From JAXGPF01 sp964463985 (lineage in GTDB: Bacteria; Verrucomicrobiota; Kiritimatiellia; JAAZAB01): a DNA stretch of 64,000 nucleotides. Below the pieces are notes generated by a model. The model saw only the letters and a program-made list of their open reading frames with translations, had not been told where the DNA came from and ran no database searches. The position numbers and the translations under genes are program-made. This document shows positions 23,779 to 32,215 of this stretch, in pieces. The DNA lies in the NCBI GenBank assembly GCA_964463985.1, contig CAYXEK010000001.1, forward strand, positions 56,475-120,474, given 5' to 3'. How positions within the stretch are numbered: position 1 is the first letter of the stretch; each line of letters opens with the position of its first letter.

Positions 23779-25272
23779 TCAGGACTTGACGCGGCTTGGC
23801 GCCAGATGTTCGCAGACCTTGCGAAAATGGCGTCCGTAGATGGCCAGAATCACGGCTTCGGGGATGAGACGCGGCCGACGCCATTGCGTCCAGAGCAGGA
23901 GCTTCCAATAGTACAGCCTTTCCTGACCTACGATCCCCAGCCGATAGAAAGAACGCGCCAGCGCGAGCAGGTGGGAGAATTGCAGGTGTCCATGGCGCCG
24001 CGGCGGGGTGTATTCTCTGAGAAAGGTCTTGATCCGCGCGTAGTAGTGCTCCGGTGCGTAGATGTACCGCAGAATGCTCTGATAGCCGGCGCGCAGTATT
24101 TCCAGATTCATCACCGGAACGATGTTGGTTGTCCCGTCCACATTGTCGCCGGATGATTCCCCCAGCAGCCGGCCGGCGCATTTCATTCGCTCGTAGAGCC
24201 GCGTTCCCGGGGGAGCCTGCAGCAAGCCGACCATGGCGGTCACAATGCCGCTCTTTTGAATGAAGTCAATCTGGCGCTGGAAAATCGAAGGGCGGTCGTG
24301 ATCGAATCCCACGATGAACCCCCCCTGCACTTGGAGCCCGGCACGCTGGATGAGCTGCACATCCTCCACGAGATTGCGGTGCTTGTTCTGCAGTTTGCTG
24401 CACTCGGCCAGGCTGTCTTCATCCGGGGTCTCGATGCCGATAAACACCTTGTTGAACCCGGCCGCAACCATCATGTCCATCAACTCCCGGTCATCGGCCA
24501 GATTGATCGAAGCCTCGGTGAAAAAAAGCATCCCCGTCTTGCGCCGCCGCCATGCGATCAGGGCCGGCAGGAGTTGAGTCTTCAGGAATATCCGGTTGCC
24601 GATGAAATTGTCGTCCACAAAAAACACATCGCCGCGCCAGCCGCGCCGGTAGATGCCGTCCAATTCGGCGATGATTTGCGCCGCCGATTTCATGCGGACG
24701 CGGCGCCCGAACAGGGCGGTGACATTGCAGAAATCGCAGTTGTACGGACAGCCGCGCGAGAATTGGATGCTCATGCAGCCATAACGTTTGATTTCCAGCA
24801 AATCCCAGCGCGGTATGGGGGTTTGTTGCATGTCGGCAAACTGGTCGGAGACATAGACGCGCCGCAGCTGCCCTTGCGCCAGGTCGCGCAGGAAAAGCGG
24901 CAGCGTCAGTTCCGCCTCGTTCAATATGAAATGGTCCACGGCGGCGATCTGCTCGCTGGCGGTTTGAAACAGCGGCCCGCCGGCCACGATCCGCAGTCCC
25001 GCTTCCCGGCACTGGCTGATGATCCGCCGGGCTGATTCGCGCTGGACGCCCATGGCGCTGATGAACGCGCAGTCGGCCCAGGCCAGGTCCTGTCTGGTCA
25101 GTTTCCGGACGTTGGCGTCCACCAGCCGCTGGGACCATTCCCGCGGCAGCATGGCGGCGACGGTAAGGAGTCCCAGCGGCGGCAACGCCGCCCGCTTGCC
25201 GACGAATGCCAGCGCGTGTTTGAAGCTCCAGAACGTGTCCGGGAATTCGGGATATATCAGCAGAATGTTCAT
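23779..25272 (-). CDS. B12-binding-domain radical SAM protein (DUF4070 type)
   Basis: 497-aa cytoplasmic iron-sulphur protein. N-terminal Rossmann-like B12-binding domain (about 1-150), then a radical SAM barrel with the 4Fe-4S motif in RGCPYNCDFCNV (CxxxCxxC, about residues 174-181), then a DUF4070-type C-terminal region (from about 340). This class includes C-methylases such as the hopanoid methylase HpnR, but substrate cannot be read from sequence. The B12 domain lacks an evident DxHxxG His, which is common in radical SAM members that bind cobalamin base-off without it. It is convergent with the oxidase block and has a free-standing transcription unit. Confidence 0.88.
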   Translation of the reverse strand: MNILLIYPEFPDTFWSFKHALAFVGKRAALPPLGLLTVAAMLPREWSQRLVDANVRKLTRQDLAWADCAFISAMGVQRESARRIISQCREAGLRIVAGGPLFQTASEQIAAVDHFILNEAELTLPLFLRDLAQGQLRRVYVSDQFADMQQTPIPRWDLLEIKRYGCMSIQFSRGCPYNCDFCNVTALFGRRVRMKSAAQIIAELDGIYRRGWRGDVFFVDDNFIGNRIFLKTQLLPALIAWRRRKTGMLFFTEASINLADDRELMDMMVAAGFNKVFIGIETPDEDSLAECSKLQNKHRNLVEDVQLIQRAGLQVQGGFIVGFDHDRPSIFQRQIDFIQKSGIVTAMVGLLQAPPGTRLYERMKCAGRLLGESSGDNVDGTTNIVPVMNLEILRAGYQSILRYIYAPEHYYARIKTFLREYTPPRRHGHLQFSHLLALARSFYRLGIVGQERLYYWKLLLWTQWRRPRLIPEAVILAIYGRHFRKVCEHLAPSRVKS

Positions 25273-25430
25273 TTGTTTGACTTTGGCGCGCGGTTCGTCA
25301 GCGCCATGCCGGATTTGCCGACAGGTTCATGCCTGCCGCTAAATCCCGGCTGAAATTTTTACTCCCCCCACTTGCAGTTAAGCTTAAATGTATTTTGGAA
25401 AAATGTCAATCATTATTTCCCCCCCCCGTT

Positions 25431-25535
25431 TTACACGATCTTCACCGGCTTGGAGGCTTGCCAAAGGCCGTGGATATTGCAGTAGGCGAGCGCCGTCATC
25501 GTTCCGGGCTTGCCGACGGCATTGGCGCATTGACG
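25431..25535 (-). pseudogene. Possible remnant of a desulfoferrodoxin/superoxide reductase C-terminus
   Basis: On the minus strand a frame ending at TAA (25431-25433) reads ...GTMTALAYCNIHGLWQASK..., very like the C-terminal iron-ligand segment (xYCNxHGxW) of superoxide reductases, where the Cys and His bind the catalytic iron. Upstream in the same frame there is no stop for a long way, but the translation loses any resemblance after about 35 codons and lacks the other His ligands and a start. It therefore looks like a decayed 3' end. The match is short and could be coincidence. Confidence 0.4.
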
Positions 25536-25662
25536 CCTTCCGGCTGAAAATAGAGCTGTATCCATCGGATGTACTACTCTGTAGTATTCGGGTGCGCTAC
25601 GGCTTTTCCCAGAGTGGCCTATCGGGCAAACCCTGAAATACGGGCGCGGAAAGCCCTTGTCC

Positions 25663-25697
25663 GCTAAGGGATTTCGCCATGCTTGCTAAGGGATTTC
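25663..25697. repeat. 13-bp direct repeat with 22-bp spacing
   Basis: GCTAAGGGATTTC occurs at 25663-25675 and 25685-25697, on the same face of the helix two turns apart. This spacing is typical of tandem response-regulator sites. It lies about 260 bp before the LuxR-type regulator gene. Function unproven. Confidence 0.4.
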
Positions 25698-25879
25698 CCG
25701 ATGTTCGCGGAGATTTGTTTATCCTATCATTAAAAGCAATGGTAAAATCAATGGGGCGGGAGGGGTCAAATCGGCGATATACCGGGCGCGCCGCGATAAT
25801 CCTGGAAGGCTGGGCAAGGCCCGGCCGCGGCGTTGCGAGGGCGGCCGGCGACCGCGGAAAAGGCTGGCATTTGATCGTT

Positions 25880-25900
25880 TTGCATGCTATTAGCATGCAA
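25880..25900. promoter_or_regulatory. Perfect 21-bp palindrome upstream of LuxR-type regulator
   Basis: TTGCATGCTA (25880-25889), one central T, then TAGCATGCAA (25891-25900). The dyad ends 56 bp before the regulator's ATG, at a typical operator position, and is followed by AT-rich DNA rather than a U-run, so a terminator is unlikely. An autoregulatory site for the regulator at 25957 is the simplest reading. Confidence 0.5.
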
Positions 25901-25956
25901 TATTAAGACATGATGTTTTAAGCTTTAACGCAAGCGAATCAACGGAGTTGCATATC

Positions 25957-26613
25957 ATGGATATCCGAATCTTGCTGGCAGACGACCATCAAATGATGCG
26001 TGAGGGCTTGCAGGCCATGATTGAAAAGGAACGAGGGATGACCGTAGTCGGCACGGCCGCCGACGGCATGGCCACCGTGGAACTGGCCCGCAAGGCCGGC
26101 GCCCATGTTGTAGTCATGGACGTCGCGATGCCGGATTTGAACGGCATTGATGCGACGCGCAAAATTGTCAAAGCCCATCCCAATCTCAAGGTGGTGGCTC
26201 TTTCGGGGCATGCGAATCAGCGCTTTGTGCGCGAGATGTTTGCGGCCGGCGCGTCGGCGTATATTCTCAAACAGACTGCTTGCGAAGAACTGGTGCGCGC
26301 CATTCGTGACGTGATGGCCGGCAAAAAATATCTGAGCTCCGGGGTGGCGCGCGGCGTGGTGGATGCTTACGTCGAGTTATCCCAGCCCATGAGCAAGGCC
26401 CCCGCTTTTGTCGTGCTTTCTGAGCGGGAACGCGAAGTGCTGCAAATGATTGCTGAGGGTCGGAGCACCAAGGATATTGCCGGAGCGATTAAGGTCAGCG
26501 TGAAGACCGTTGAGACTCACCGCCACAATATCATGGAGAAACTTAACCTGCATAGCGTGGCGGAACTGACGAAATACGCGATCCGGGAAGGACTCACGGC
26601 GGTGGAACATTGA
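25957..26613 (+). CDS. NarL/FixJ-family response regulator (receiver + LuxR HTH)
   Basis: 218-aa DNA-binding response regulator. Receiver domain with Asp9-Asp10, phosphorylation site Asp55 in VVVMDVAMP, and a conserved Lys in LKQTA; then a LuxR-type helix-turn-helix (about 150-210) starting LSEREREVLQMIAEG and containing STKDIA and KTVETHRHNI. ATG at 25957 is set by ACGGAG 9 bases upstream; the TTG at 25948 is less likely. HisKA_3 kinases like that at 5547-9662 normally pair with this regulator class, so this is the best candidate output for that kinase even though it is 16 kb away. Probably binds the 25880-25900 palindrome. Confidence 0.92.
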   Translation: MDIRILLADDHQMMREGLQAMIEKERGMTVVGTAADGMATVELARKAGAHVVVMDVAMPDLNGIDATRKIVKAHPNLKVVALSGHANQRFVREMFAAGASAYILKQTACEELVRAIRDVMAGKKYLSSGVARGVVDAYVELSQPMSKAPAFVVLSEREREVLQMIAEGRSTKDIAGAIKVSVKTVETHRHNIMEKLNLHSVAELTKYAIREGLTAVEH

Positions 26614-26737
26614 GACGGGAAACGTTTGGGCATGCCGGTGATGCCGGTCCGGCGGCTGCGGACTTTGGATCTGCCGCGATCGGATGAATATTGGTGAATG
26701 CCGACACCCTCTGTGCGCTTGCTGGGAAAATGGTCAA

Positions 26738-27127
26738 ATGAAGATTTTATTGGTGGATGATCATGTTCCGATTCGCGAACAGGTCAAGCTCATGCTTGGT
26801 CTGGAGCCGGATATGCTGGTTGTGGCGGATGTCGGGTCGGCGGAAGCCGGAATTGAGGCAGCCAGGCAATACCGCCCCGATGTCGTGGTCATGGACATCA
26901 TGCTGCCGGGTATGAACGGCATCAATGCCACGTCTGCCATTTTGTCAGAGCGCCCGGAAACGCGCATCCTGGTGCTTTCCAATCATACCGGCGCGGCACT
27001 GGTGCGCGCGGTGCTGAACGCCGGGGCGCTCGGCTTTGTGTCCAAGCACCGCGCCGCCGAAGAGTTGATTCCTGCGATCCGGTCTGTCGCTGCGGGAAAA
27101 TGCTTCCTCGGCGGAAGCGCGGAATGA
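26738..27127 (+). CDS. Second receiver-only response regulator
   Basis: 129-aa single receiver domain with Asp7-Asp8, Asp53 (VVVMDIMLP) and the C-terminal Ser-Lys-His in FVSKHRA; no output domain. ATG at 26738 is chosen to match the receiver N-terminus (MKILLVDD); an upstream frame to 26684 adds 18 unlikely residues and no good ribosome site is visible. It is strongly similar to the receiver at 9978, including shared stretches such as VVADVGSAE and EELIPAIRSV, so the two are recent paralogues on either side of the oxidase block. Follows the LuxR-type gene by 124 bp on the same strand. Confidence 0.85.
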   Translation: MKILLVDDHVPIREQVKLMLGLEPDMLVVADVGSAEAGIEAARQYRPDVVVMDIMLPGMNGINATSAILSERPETRILVLSNHTGAALVRAVLNAGALGFVSKHRAAEELIPAIRSVAAGKCFLGGSAE

Positions 27128-27209
27128 CGCCTTGATCCGTTTAACGGTTAATAACGGGGCAATTACCCTGCCGGCTGCAACACATATGTTCGCCGCCCTT
27201 ATGCTCCGG

Positions 27210-28559
27210 CTAGCGGACATGGGCGCGGACTATGTCCGCCAGACGGTCGGCCAGTTGTTTGGTCAATTGTTCGTCAAAGCTTTCCACCATGACCCGGCAG
27301 ATGGCCTGCGTGCCGGAATACCGTATCAGCACCCGGCCGCGACCGGCCAGTTCCTTCTCCGCGTCCCGGATGGCTGCCTGCAGCGGCGCGATGTTTTCCA
27401 GGGGCGGTTTGGCGGGGACGGCGATGTTGATCAATTGCTGCGGTGCGCGGCGGATGACCTGCGCCAATTCGGATAACTGGCAGCCCCGGGCCTGCCGGAT
27501 CGCCAGCAGTTGCAGCGCCGAGATGATGCCGTCGCCGGTAGTGTGATGTTCCAGGAAGATGATGTGCCCCGAATCCTCGCCGCCCAGCACGGCGCCGCGC
27601 TCGCGCATCATCTTCAACACGTAGCGGTCGCCGACATCGGCTTCCGCCGTTTCAATCTCCATCTCCCGCATGGCCGCACGGAAACCGAAATTGCTCATGG
27701 GCGTGGTGATCACGAGGTTGTTTTGCAGGCGGTTGCGCTTTTTCAGGTACTGCGCGCAGATGGCGATAATGTGGTCGCCGCTGAGCAGGTTGCCACGCTC
27801 ATCCACCGCCACCAGGCGGTCGCCGTCGCCGTCGAAGGCCAGCCCGGCGTCCGCGCCCTGCTCCCGCACGGCGCGCGCCAGGTCCAGCGGCGCCGTGGCG
27901 CCGCAATGATCGTTGATGTTCATGCCGTCAGGGTGGTCATGGATCGTGACGACGTTCGCGCCCAGCTCGGCGAAAATGATCGGGGCCACCTTGTAGGTGG
28001 CGCCATTGGCGCAGTCCAACACGATTTTCAGTCCGCTGAGGCTCAAGTCGTACGGAAAGGTGTTTTTGCAGAAAACAATATAGCGGCCGATGGCGTCGTC
28101 AATCCGGTAAGCCTTGCCGATTTCGGCGGCGGTGGGGCGGATGCCGCGTATTTTTTCAGTGGTGACCAGGTTTTCGATTTCATCCTCGACCGTGTCCGGG
28201 AGTTTGAATCCATCGCGCGAAAAGAGCTTGATGCCGTTGTCCTGGTAAGGATTGTGCGAGGCGGAAATCACGACCCCGGCGTCGGCGCGCATGTTGTGGG
28301 TAATGAAGGCGATCCCGGGCGTCGGCATGGGGCCGACCAGCAGGACGTCCACGCCCATCGAGCAAATCCCGGCCGTCAGGGCGTTCTCCAGCATGTAGCC
28401 GCTGACGCGGGTATCCTTGCCGATGACAATCCGGTGGCGGTGATTATGCCGTTTGCAGATGTAGGCCGCGGCGCGGCCGATGGCCAGCGCCATTTCCGCG
28501 GTCATGGGATGAATATTGGCCACCCCGCGCACGCCGTCAGTTCCGAATAGTCGTTCCAT
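27210..28559 (-). CDS. glmM: Phosphoglucosamine mutase
   Basis: Converts glucosamine-6-phosphate to glucosamine-1-phosphate, the step before UDP-GlcNAc for peptidoglycan and LPS. 449 aa, normal length. Active-site Ser101 lies in ISASHNP (phosphorylated in the active form); the metal loop DGDGDRL and the C-terminal phosphate-binding loop RYSGTQAICRVM are present. The ATG at 28559 gives the standard start MERLFGTDGVRG; upstream frame extension to 28652 is not homologous. It is the last gene of a minus-strand group with the beta-helix enzyme and the sugar kinase, all feeding UDP-amino sugars. Confidence 0.96.
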   Translation of the reverse strand: MERLFGTDGVRGVANIHPMTAEMALAIGRAAAYICKRHNHRHRIVIGKDTRVSGYMLENALTAGICSMGVDVLLVGPMPTPGIAFITHNMRADAGVVISASHNPYQDNGIKLFSRDGFKLPDTVEDEIENLVTTEKIRGIRPTAAEIGKAYRIDDAIGRYIVFCKNTFPYDLSLSGLKIVLDCANGATYKVAPIIFAELGANVVTIHDHPDGMNINDHCGATAPLDLARAVREQGADAGLAFDGDGDRLVAVDERGNLLSGDHIIAICAQYLKKRNRLQNNLVITTPMSNFGFRAAMREMEIETAEADVGDRYVLKMMRERGAVLGGEDSGHIIFLEHHTTGDGIISALQLLAIRQARGCQLSELAQVIRRAPQQLINIAVPAKPPLENIAPLQAAIRDAEKELAGRGRVLIRYSGTQAICRVMVESFDEQLTKQLADRLADIVRAHVR

Positions 28560-28638
28560 GGTATGATTCCCCTTGCGGAGGGTTAACCCGAGAATGTTCA
28601 ACACCGACACCGAACAACACTGGACACCGGAACCGCCC

Positions 28639-29847
28639 TCAACATATTTCACTTACGGCGGCAACAATCCTGGTCAGCCAGGCCTGGGCGGATTTGCGGG
28701 CAGGCGGCGTCAGCGACCGGACGGCCTCGATGTAATTCTTGCCGGACTGGCCTGACAATTCCGCCGTTAAAAGCGCATCGGGCGGCCAATTTTGTCCGGC
28801 AATTTCCCGGATGCGCCCGCGCATGGCCGGCCAGCGCTCGTATAATCGTTGCTGTTGCAGCAGGCATTCCTTCCCGGCAAAATCGCCGGCCGGCGCCGCG
28901 CCATGCAACTTGATGGACGCGGGCATTTTGCCGGCCAGCTCATCCAGGCGGCGGAGCCGCTCTTCCAGGATTTCATCCAGGCGTTGCAATGCCCCGGCAT
29001 GGCAGGCGGCTTGATATGGATCAACGCGCATGCATCGCGCCCGGATATTAACGTACCAGGCGCGCAAGGCGGTAATGTTGCCGATGTACCGCAGGTTGGC
29101 GGACAGTATCCGGTCAATCCGGTTGTAGCGGCCGGGCTGATAATTGCGGGACGGCAATTTGCGCTCGGCCGGCGGCAGATAAAGCCCGGGCGAAGCGATG
29201 TCGCCGCGGACAATCACACCGGCCGGCACGATTGCCCCGTAAGCTACCCGGGCCGGCCCGACCAGGCCGCCCTGGCCGCCCATGAAAATCGGCGGCTGAT
29301 CCAGCAAGACGCCCGCCGGGACATCGCCCAGCAGCGAAGGAGTAGCCTTGTCCTGGTGCGGAGTGAAATTGAAGTGGACGTAGGAAGATCCGATTTCGCT
29401 GTGGTTTTTGCGGGAAGTGCCGCCGGCCATCAGGCAATCGCAGAAATTCACCAGGCTGCCGAGGGTGACGAAGGGCATCAGGACGGTTTGCTTCAGGCCG
29501 ACCGAGTGCGCGCCGCCGGCTTCTTCCTCCAGCAGGCATCCCGGCCGCACCTGGGCGCCGCTGCCCATTTGCGCGCGGTCGAGGAATACCGACCGGCTGA
29601 AATAACCGCCCTTTAACTGCACCGCCTGGCCCAGTTGGCAGTCTTCCAAGGTCGCCGGCGCTTCCGCCCCGATCTCGCAGTCCGGCCCGATGGAGGTGTT
29701 TTTACCGAGAATCCGGCAGCCGGGATGGATGGTTGCGCCCGCGGCGATCCGGCCCGGTATGATTTCCGGGGAGAGGCAGACGGATTCCGGATGCGGCAGG
29801 CGCACACCGCGTTCCAATAATTGTTGCACTAAGGTGGCTAGTGGCAT
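28639..29847 (-). CDS. Left-handed beta-helix UDP-N-acetylglucosamine pyrophosphorylase-related protein
   Basis: 402-aa cytoplasmic protein. Residues about 25-240 are a left-handed beta-helix of hexapeptide repeats (IHPGCRI, IGPDCEIG, LEDCQLG and others), as in GlmU-type acetyltransferases; the C-terminal part (about 250-400) is helical and of DUF4954-like appearance. No nucleotidyltransferase N-domain (LAAGxGTRM) is present, so the usual label of UDP-GlcNAc pyrophosphorylase should be read as 'related protein'. Its start overlaps the upstream kinase stop by 10 bp, so the two are translationally coupled. Substrate is likely an amino-sugar phosphate or UDP-sugar, by context. Confidence 0.75.
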   Translation of the reverse strand: MPLATLVQQLLERGVRLPHPESVCLSPEIIPGRIAAGATIHPGCRILGKNTSIGPDCEIGAEAPATLEDCQLGQAVQLKGGYFSRSVFLDRAQMGSGAQVRPGCLLEEEAGGAHSVGLKQTVLMPFVTLGSLVNFCDCLMAGGTSRKNHSEIGSSYVHFNFTPHQDKATPSLLGDVPAGVLLDQPPIFMGGQGGLVGPARVAYGAIVPAGVIVRGDIASPGLYLPPAERKLPSRNYQPGRYNRIDRILSANLRYIGNITALRAWYVNIRARCMRVDPYQAACHAGALQRLDEILEERLRRLDELAGKMPASIKLHGAAPAGDFAGKECLLQQQRLYERWPAMRGRIREIAGQNWPPDALLTAELSGQSGKNYIEAVRSLTPPARKSAQAWLTRIVAAVSEIC

Positions 29848-30977
29848 AAATTTAAGTATTGTTCAACGACCCGCTGCAGGCGGTCGTGAGCCTGCTCCAG
29901 TTCGGCGACCATTTTGAACTGGACGCGCGCGCGGTCCAGGTTCTGGCCCGGGCGATGGGTTTTGAAATAAACATCGCCCTGCAGGTAGTCGGTAAGAAAC
30001 CGGATGCCGATGGTGAAGGTGACTAATTGTCCGGCAAAGGCCAGGTGTTCGATTTCCACCGGACTGAGAAATGCGCCCGCGGATTCGAGATAGCCGGCGG
30101 CCAGCGCTTCGAACATGCGGGTATCCAGGCTAACGCGGGCGAGGTTGGGTTCGTCTTCTGGGCAGGTCCGGGTGATGGTGCGCACCATGTCGCCGAAATC
30201 ATACAGCACGCAGCCGGGCATGACCGTGTCCAGGTCAATGACGCAGACCCCGCGGCCGGATTCAATGTCCATCATGACGTTGTTGATTTTCGTGTCGTTA
30301 TGGGTTATGCGTTCTGGCATGAGTCCCCTGGCCAGCAGGTCGGTTACCTTGCCGGCCATGGCTTGGCGCGCCAGGCAGAACTGGATATCGGCGCGAACGC
30401 CGGCGGCGCGGTTGCATTTGTCCTCCTGAATTGACGATTCCAGCGCCTGGAACCGGCGGGGCGTGTGATGGAACCAGGGTATGGTTTCGTGGAGGCGCGC
30501 GCCGTTCAAATCGGCCAGGTCGGCCTGAAACTGGCCGAAAGCGCGGGCTGCCTCGCGGGCCAGGCGCGCGTCCGGACAGACGTCATAGGTGCGGGCCTTG
30601 GTGATGAAAATGTAAGTGCGCCAGAAATTGCCCTGATCGTCCCGGAAAAACAGCCGGCCATCGCGGGCCGGCACCACGGTCAGGGCTTCGCGTTCCGGTT
30701 GCGCTCCCGGGCGGCAGGCGATTTTCCGCCGCAGATGTCCGGTGACGCGCTGGATATTGTCCATCAGGCGCGCGGGATCCTTGAAAACAAAGTGGTTGAT
30801 GCGCTGGTGGATATACGCGCGCGGAGTCCGGCCTTCCATCCAGCAGGCGCGGTAGGTATCGTTTATATGCCCGGTGCCGTAAGGCTCGGCATCGTGAAAA
30901 ATGCCGGGAATATTGAATTCCGCGCCAATTTGCCTTAAAAATGCCGGAGAATGCCGCATAGACGGGAGATTATGCAT
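29838..30977 (-). CDS. N-acetylhexosamine 1-kinase-like phosphotransferase
   Basis: APH/choline-kinase-fold enzyme, about 379 aa from the ATG at 30977. Shows an N-terminal lobe with YGTGHINDTY, the Brenner-type loop HNDTKINNVM with the catalytic Asp, and the metal-binding VIDLDTVMPG. These are the motifs of NahK-type N-acetylhexosamine kinases, which make GlcNAc/GalNAc-1-phosphate for salvage. The start is unclear; ATG at 30959 is equally possible and neither has a good ribosome site. Neighbours (beta-helix UDP-sugar protein, glmM) support amino-sugar salvage. Divergent from mreB. Confidence 0.82.
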   Translation of the reverse strand: MHNLPSMRHSPAFLRQIGAEFNIPGIFHDAEPYGTGHINDTYRACWMEGRTPRAYIHQRINHFVFKDPARLMDNIQRVTGHLRRKIACRPGAQPEREALTVVPARDGRLFFRDDQGNFWRTYIFITKARTYDVCPDARLAREAARAFGQFQADLADLNGARLHETIPWFHHTPRRFQALESSIQEDKCNRAAGVRADIQFCLARQAMAGKVTDLLARGLMPERITHNDTKINNVMMDIESGRGVCVIDLDTVMPGCVLYDFGDMVRTITRTCPEDEPNLARVSLDTRMFEALAAGYLESAGAFLSPVEIEHLAFAGQLVTFTIGIRFLTDYLQGDVYFKTHRPGQNLDRARVQFKMVAELEQAHDRLQRVVEQYLNLCH

Positions 30978-31023
30978 AAAGAAGTGCCTTAGTGTCAATA
31001 ATTTACTGGCCTGGATTTTGCTG

Positions 31024-31052
31024 TTGACAGCGGCGCTACTATTCAACAATAT
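31024..31052 (+). promoter_or_regulatory. Candidate promoter for the mre operon
   Basis: Perfect TTGACA at 31024-31029; AT-rich CAATAT at 31047-31052 after 17 bases (AATATA with 18). It lies 34 bp before the mreB start. The -35 is strong; the -10 is only a partial match. Confidence 0.4.
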
Positions 31053-31085
31053 ATGCCGAACTGAATGCCATGTTCTGGAAGTTTT

Positions 31086-32114
31086 ATGTTTCGCAGACTT
31101 TTCGACTTCTTTTCAAATGACATTGGCATAGATTTAGGCACGGCCAACAGCCTGGTTTATGTCAAGGACCGCGGCATCGTCCTGCGCGAGCCCTCGGTGG
31201 TGGCTATCCAGACGGGAACCAACCGGGTTTTGGCGGTGGGGGGCGAGGCCAAGCGAATGCTGGGGCGCACCCCCGGCAACATCACCGCCATCCGCCCGAT
31301 GAAAGACGGCGTCATTGCGGATTTTGAAATAACCGAAGCGATGTTGCGTTACTTTATTCGCAAGGTGCAGGGCCAGCGCGGCATGGTCAAACCGCGCATT
31401 ATTATTTCAGTGCCCAGCGGCATAACAGAGGTGGAAAAGCGGGCTGTCAAGGATTCGGCGATTCACGCCGGCGCCCGCGAAGTGTATTTGATTGAGGAGC
31501 CGATGGCGGCGGCGATTGGCGTCGGCCTGCCAGTGCAGGAACCGGCGGGCAACATGATTGTGGATATTGGCGGCGGCACCACTGAAGTGGCGCTGATTTC
31601 GCTGGCCGGAATCGTGTTCAGCCGCAGCGTGCGCATCGGCGGAGACGAGCTGGATGAATCCATCATCCAGTACATGAAGCGCGTTTATAATTTAATGGTG
31701 GGCGAAAGGACAGCGGAACAGATCAAGATCACGATCGGGTCGGCTTATCCTCTGCAGGAGGAAACCAGTATAGATGTTAAAGGACGGGACCTGGTGGCCG
31801 GATTGCCGAAAACCATGACATTGACCTCGGAAGAAGTGCGGGAAGCACTGCATGAACCGGTGTCGGCGATCGTGGAGGCCATCCGTTTCACACTGGAACG
31901 CTGTCCGCCGGAATTGTCCGCCGATTTGGTGGATCGGGGCATCGTGCTGGCCGGCGGGGGAGCGCTTTTGCGCGGGATGGACAAGCTTATATCGGAACAA
32001 ACCGGTTTGCCGGTGCATGTGGCTGACGATCCGCTGAGCGCGGTGGCCGAAGGCACGGGCATGGTTTTAAGCGAGTTGAAATTCCTCCGCAAAGTTGCCA
32101 GTTCGTCCTATTGA
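31086..32114 (+). CDS. mreB: Rod shape-determining protein MreB
   Basis: Actin-like cytoskeletal ATPase that positions lateral cell-wall synthesis; 342 aa, normal length. Phosphate-1 DIGIDLGTANSLVY, phosphate-2 VDIGGGTTEVA and adenosine LAGGGALLRG motifs are intact. ATG at 31086 gives the standard MFRRLFDFFSNDIGIDLG start with GGAAG upstream. First gene of mreBCD-mrdA-rodA-rng; mreC follows after 101 bp. Confidence 0.97.
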   Translation: MFRRLFDFFSNDIGIDLGTANSLVYVKDRGIVLREPSVVAIQTGTNRVLAVGGEAKRMLGRTPGNITAIRPMKDGVIADFEITEAMLRYFIRKVQGQRGMVKPRIIISVPSGITEVEKRAVKDSAIHAGAREVYLIEEPMAAAIGVGLPVQEPAGNMIVDIGGGTTEVALISLAGIVFSRSVRIGGDELDESIIQYMKRVYNLMVGERTAEQIKITIGSAYPLQEETSIDVKGRDLVAGLPKTMTLTSEEVREALHEPVSAIVEAIRFTLERCPPELSADLVDRGIVLAGGGALLRGMDKLISEQTGLPVHVADDPLSAVAEGTGMVLSELKFLRKVASSSY

Positions 32115-32215
32115 TTCCCCGTGATGCCCGGCTGCCGCTTTGTTTCCCGCCACCGGCGCGCTCTCTCTCCGCCTGCACGGCGCTTTTGCCGCCCTCCTCC
32201 GCCATCTGATTCGAT

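Larger units (their letters stand above)
25273..25956. other. 684-bp intergenic region
   Basis: Divergent between the radical SAM gene and the LuxR-type regulator. It contains a remnant that ends like superoxide reductase (25431-25535), an imperfect operator-like dyad TACTACtctGTAGTA (25572-25586), a 13-bp direct repeat (25663-25697) and a perfect 21-bp palindrome (25880-25900). A run of nine or more C lies at about 25419-25427. No intact gene with a ribosome site was found. Confidence 0.7.

Noticed and set aside
25572..25586. BlaI/MecI/CopY-type operator TACTAC-n3-GTAGTA
   Set aside because: Centre spacing differs from the known TACTACAnnTGTAGTA form, and no BlaI/CopY-type regulator or target gene is adjacent.
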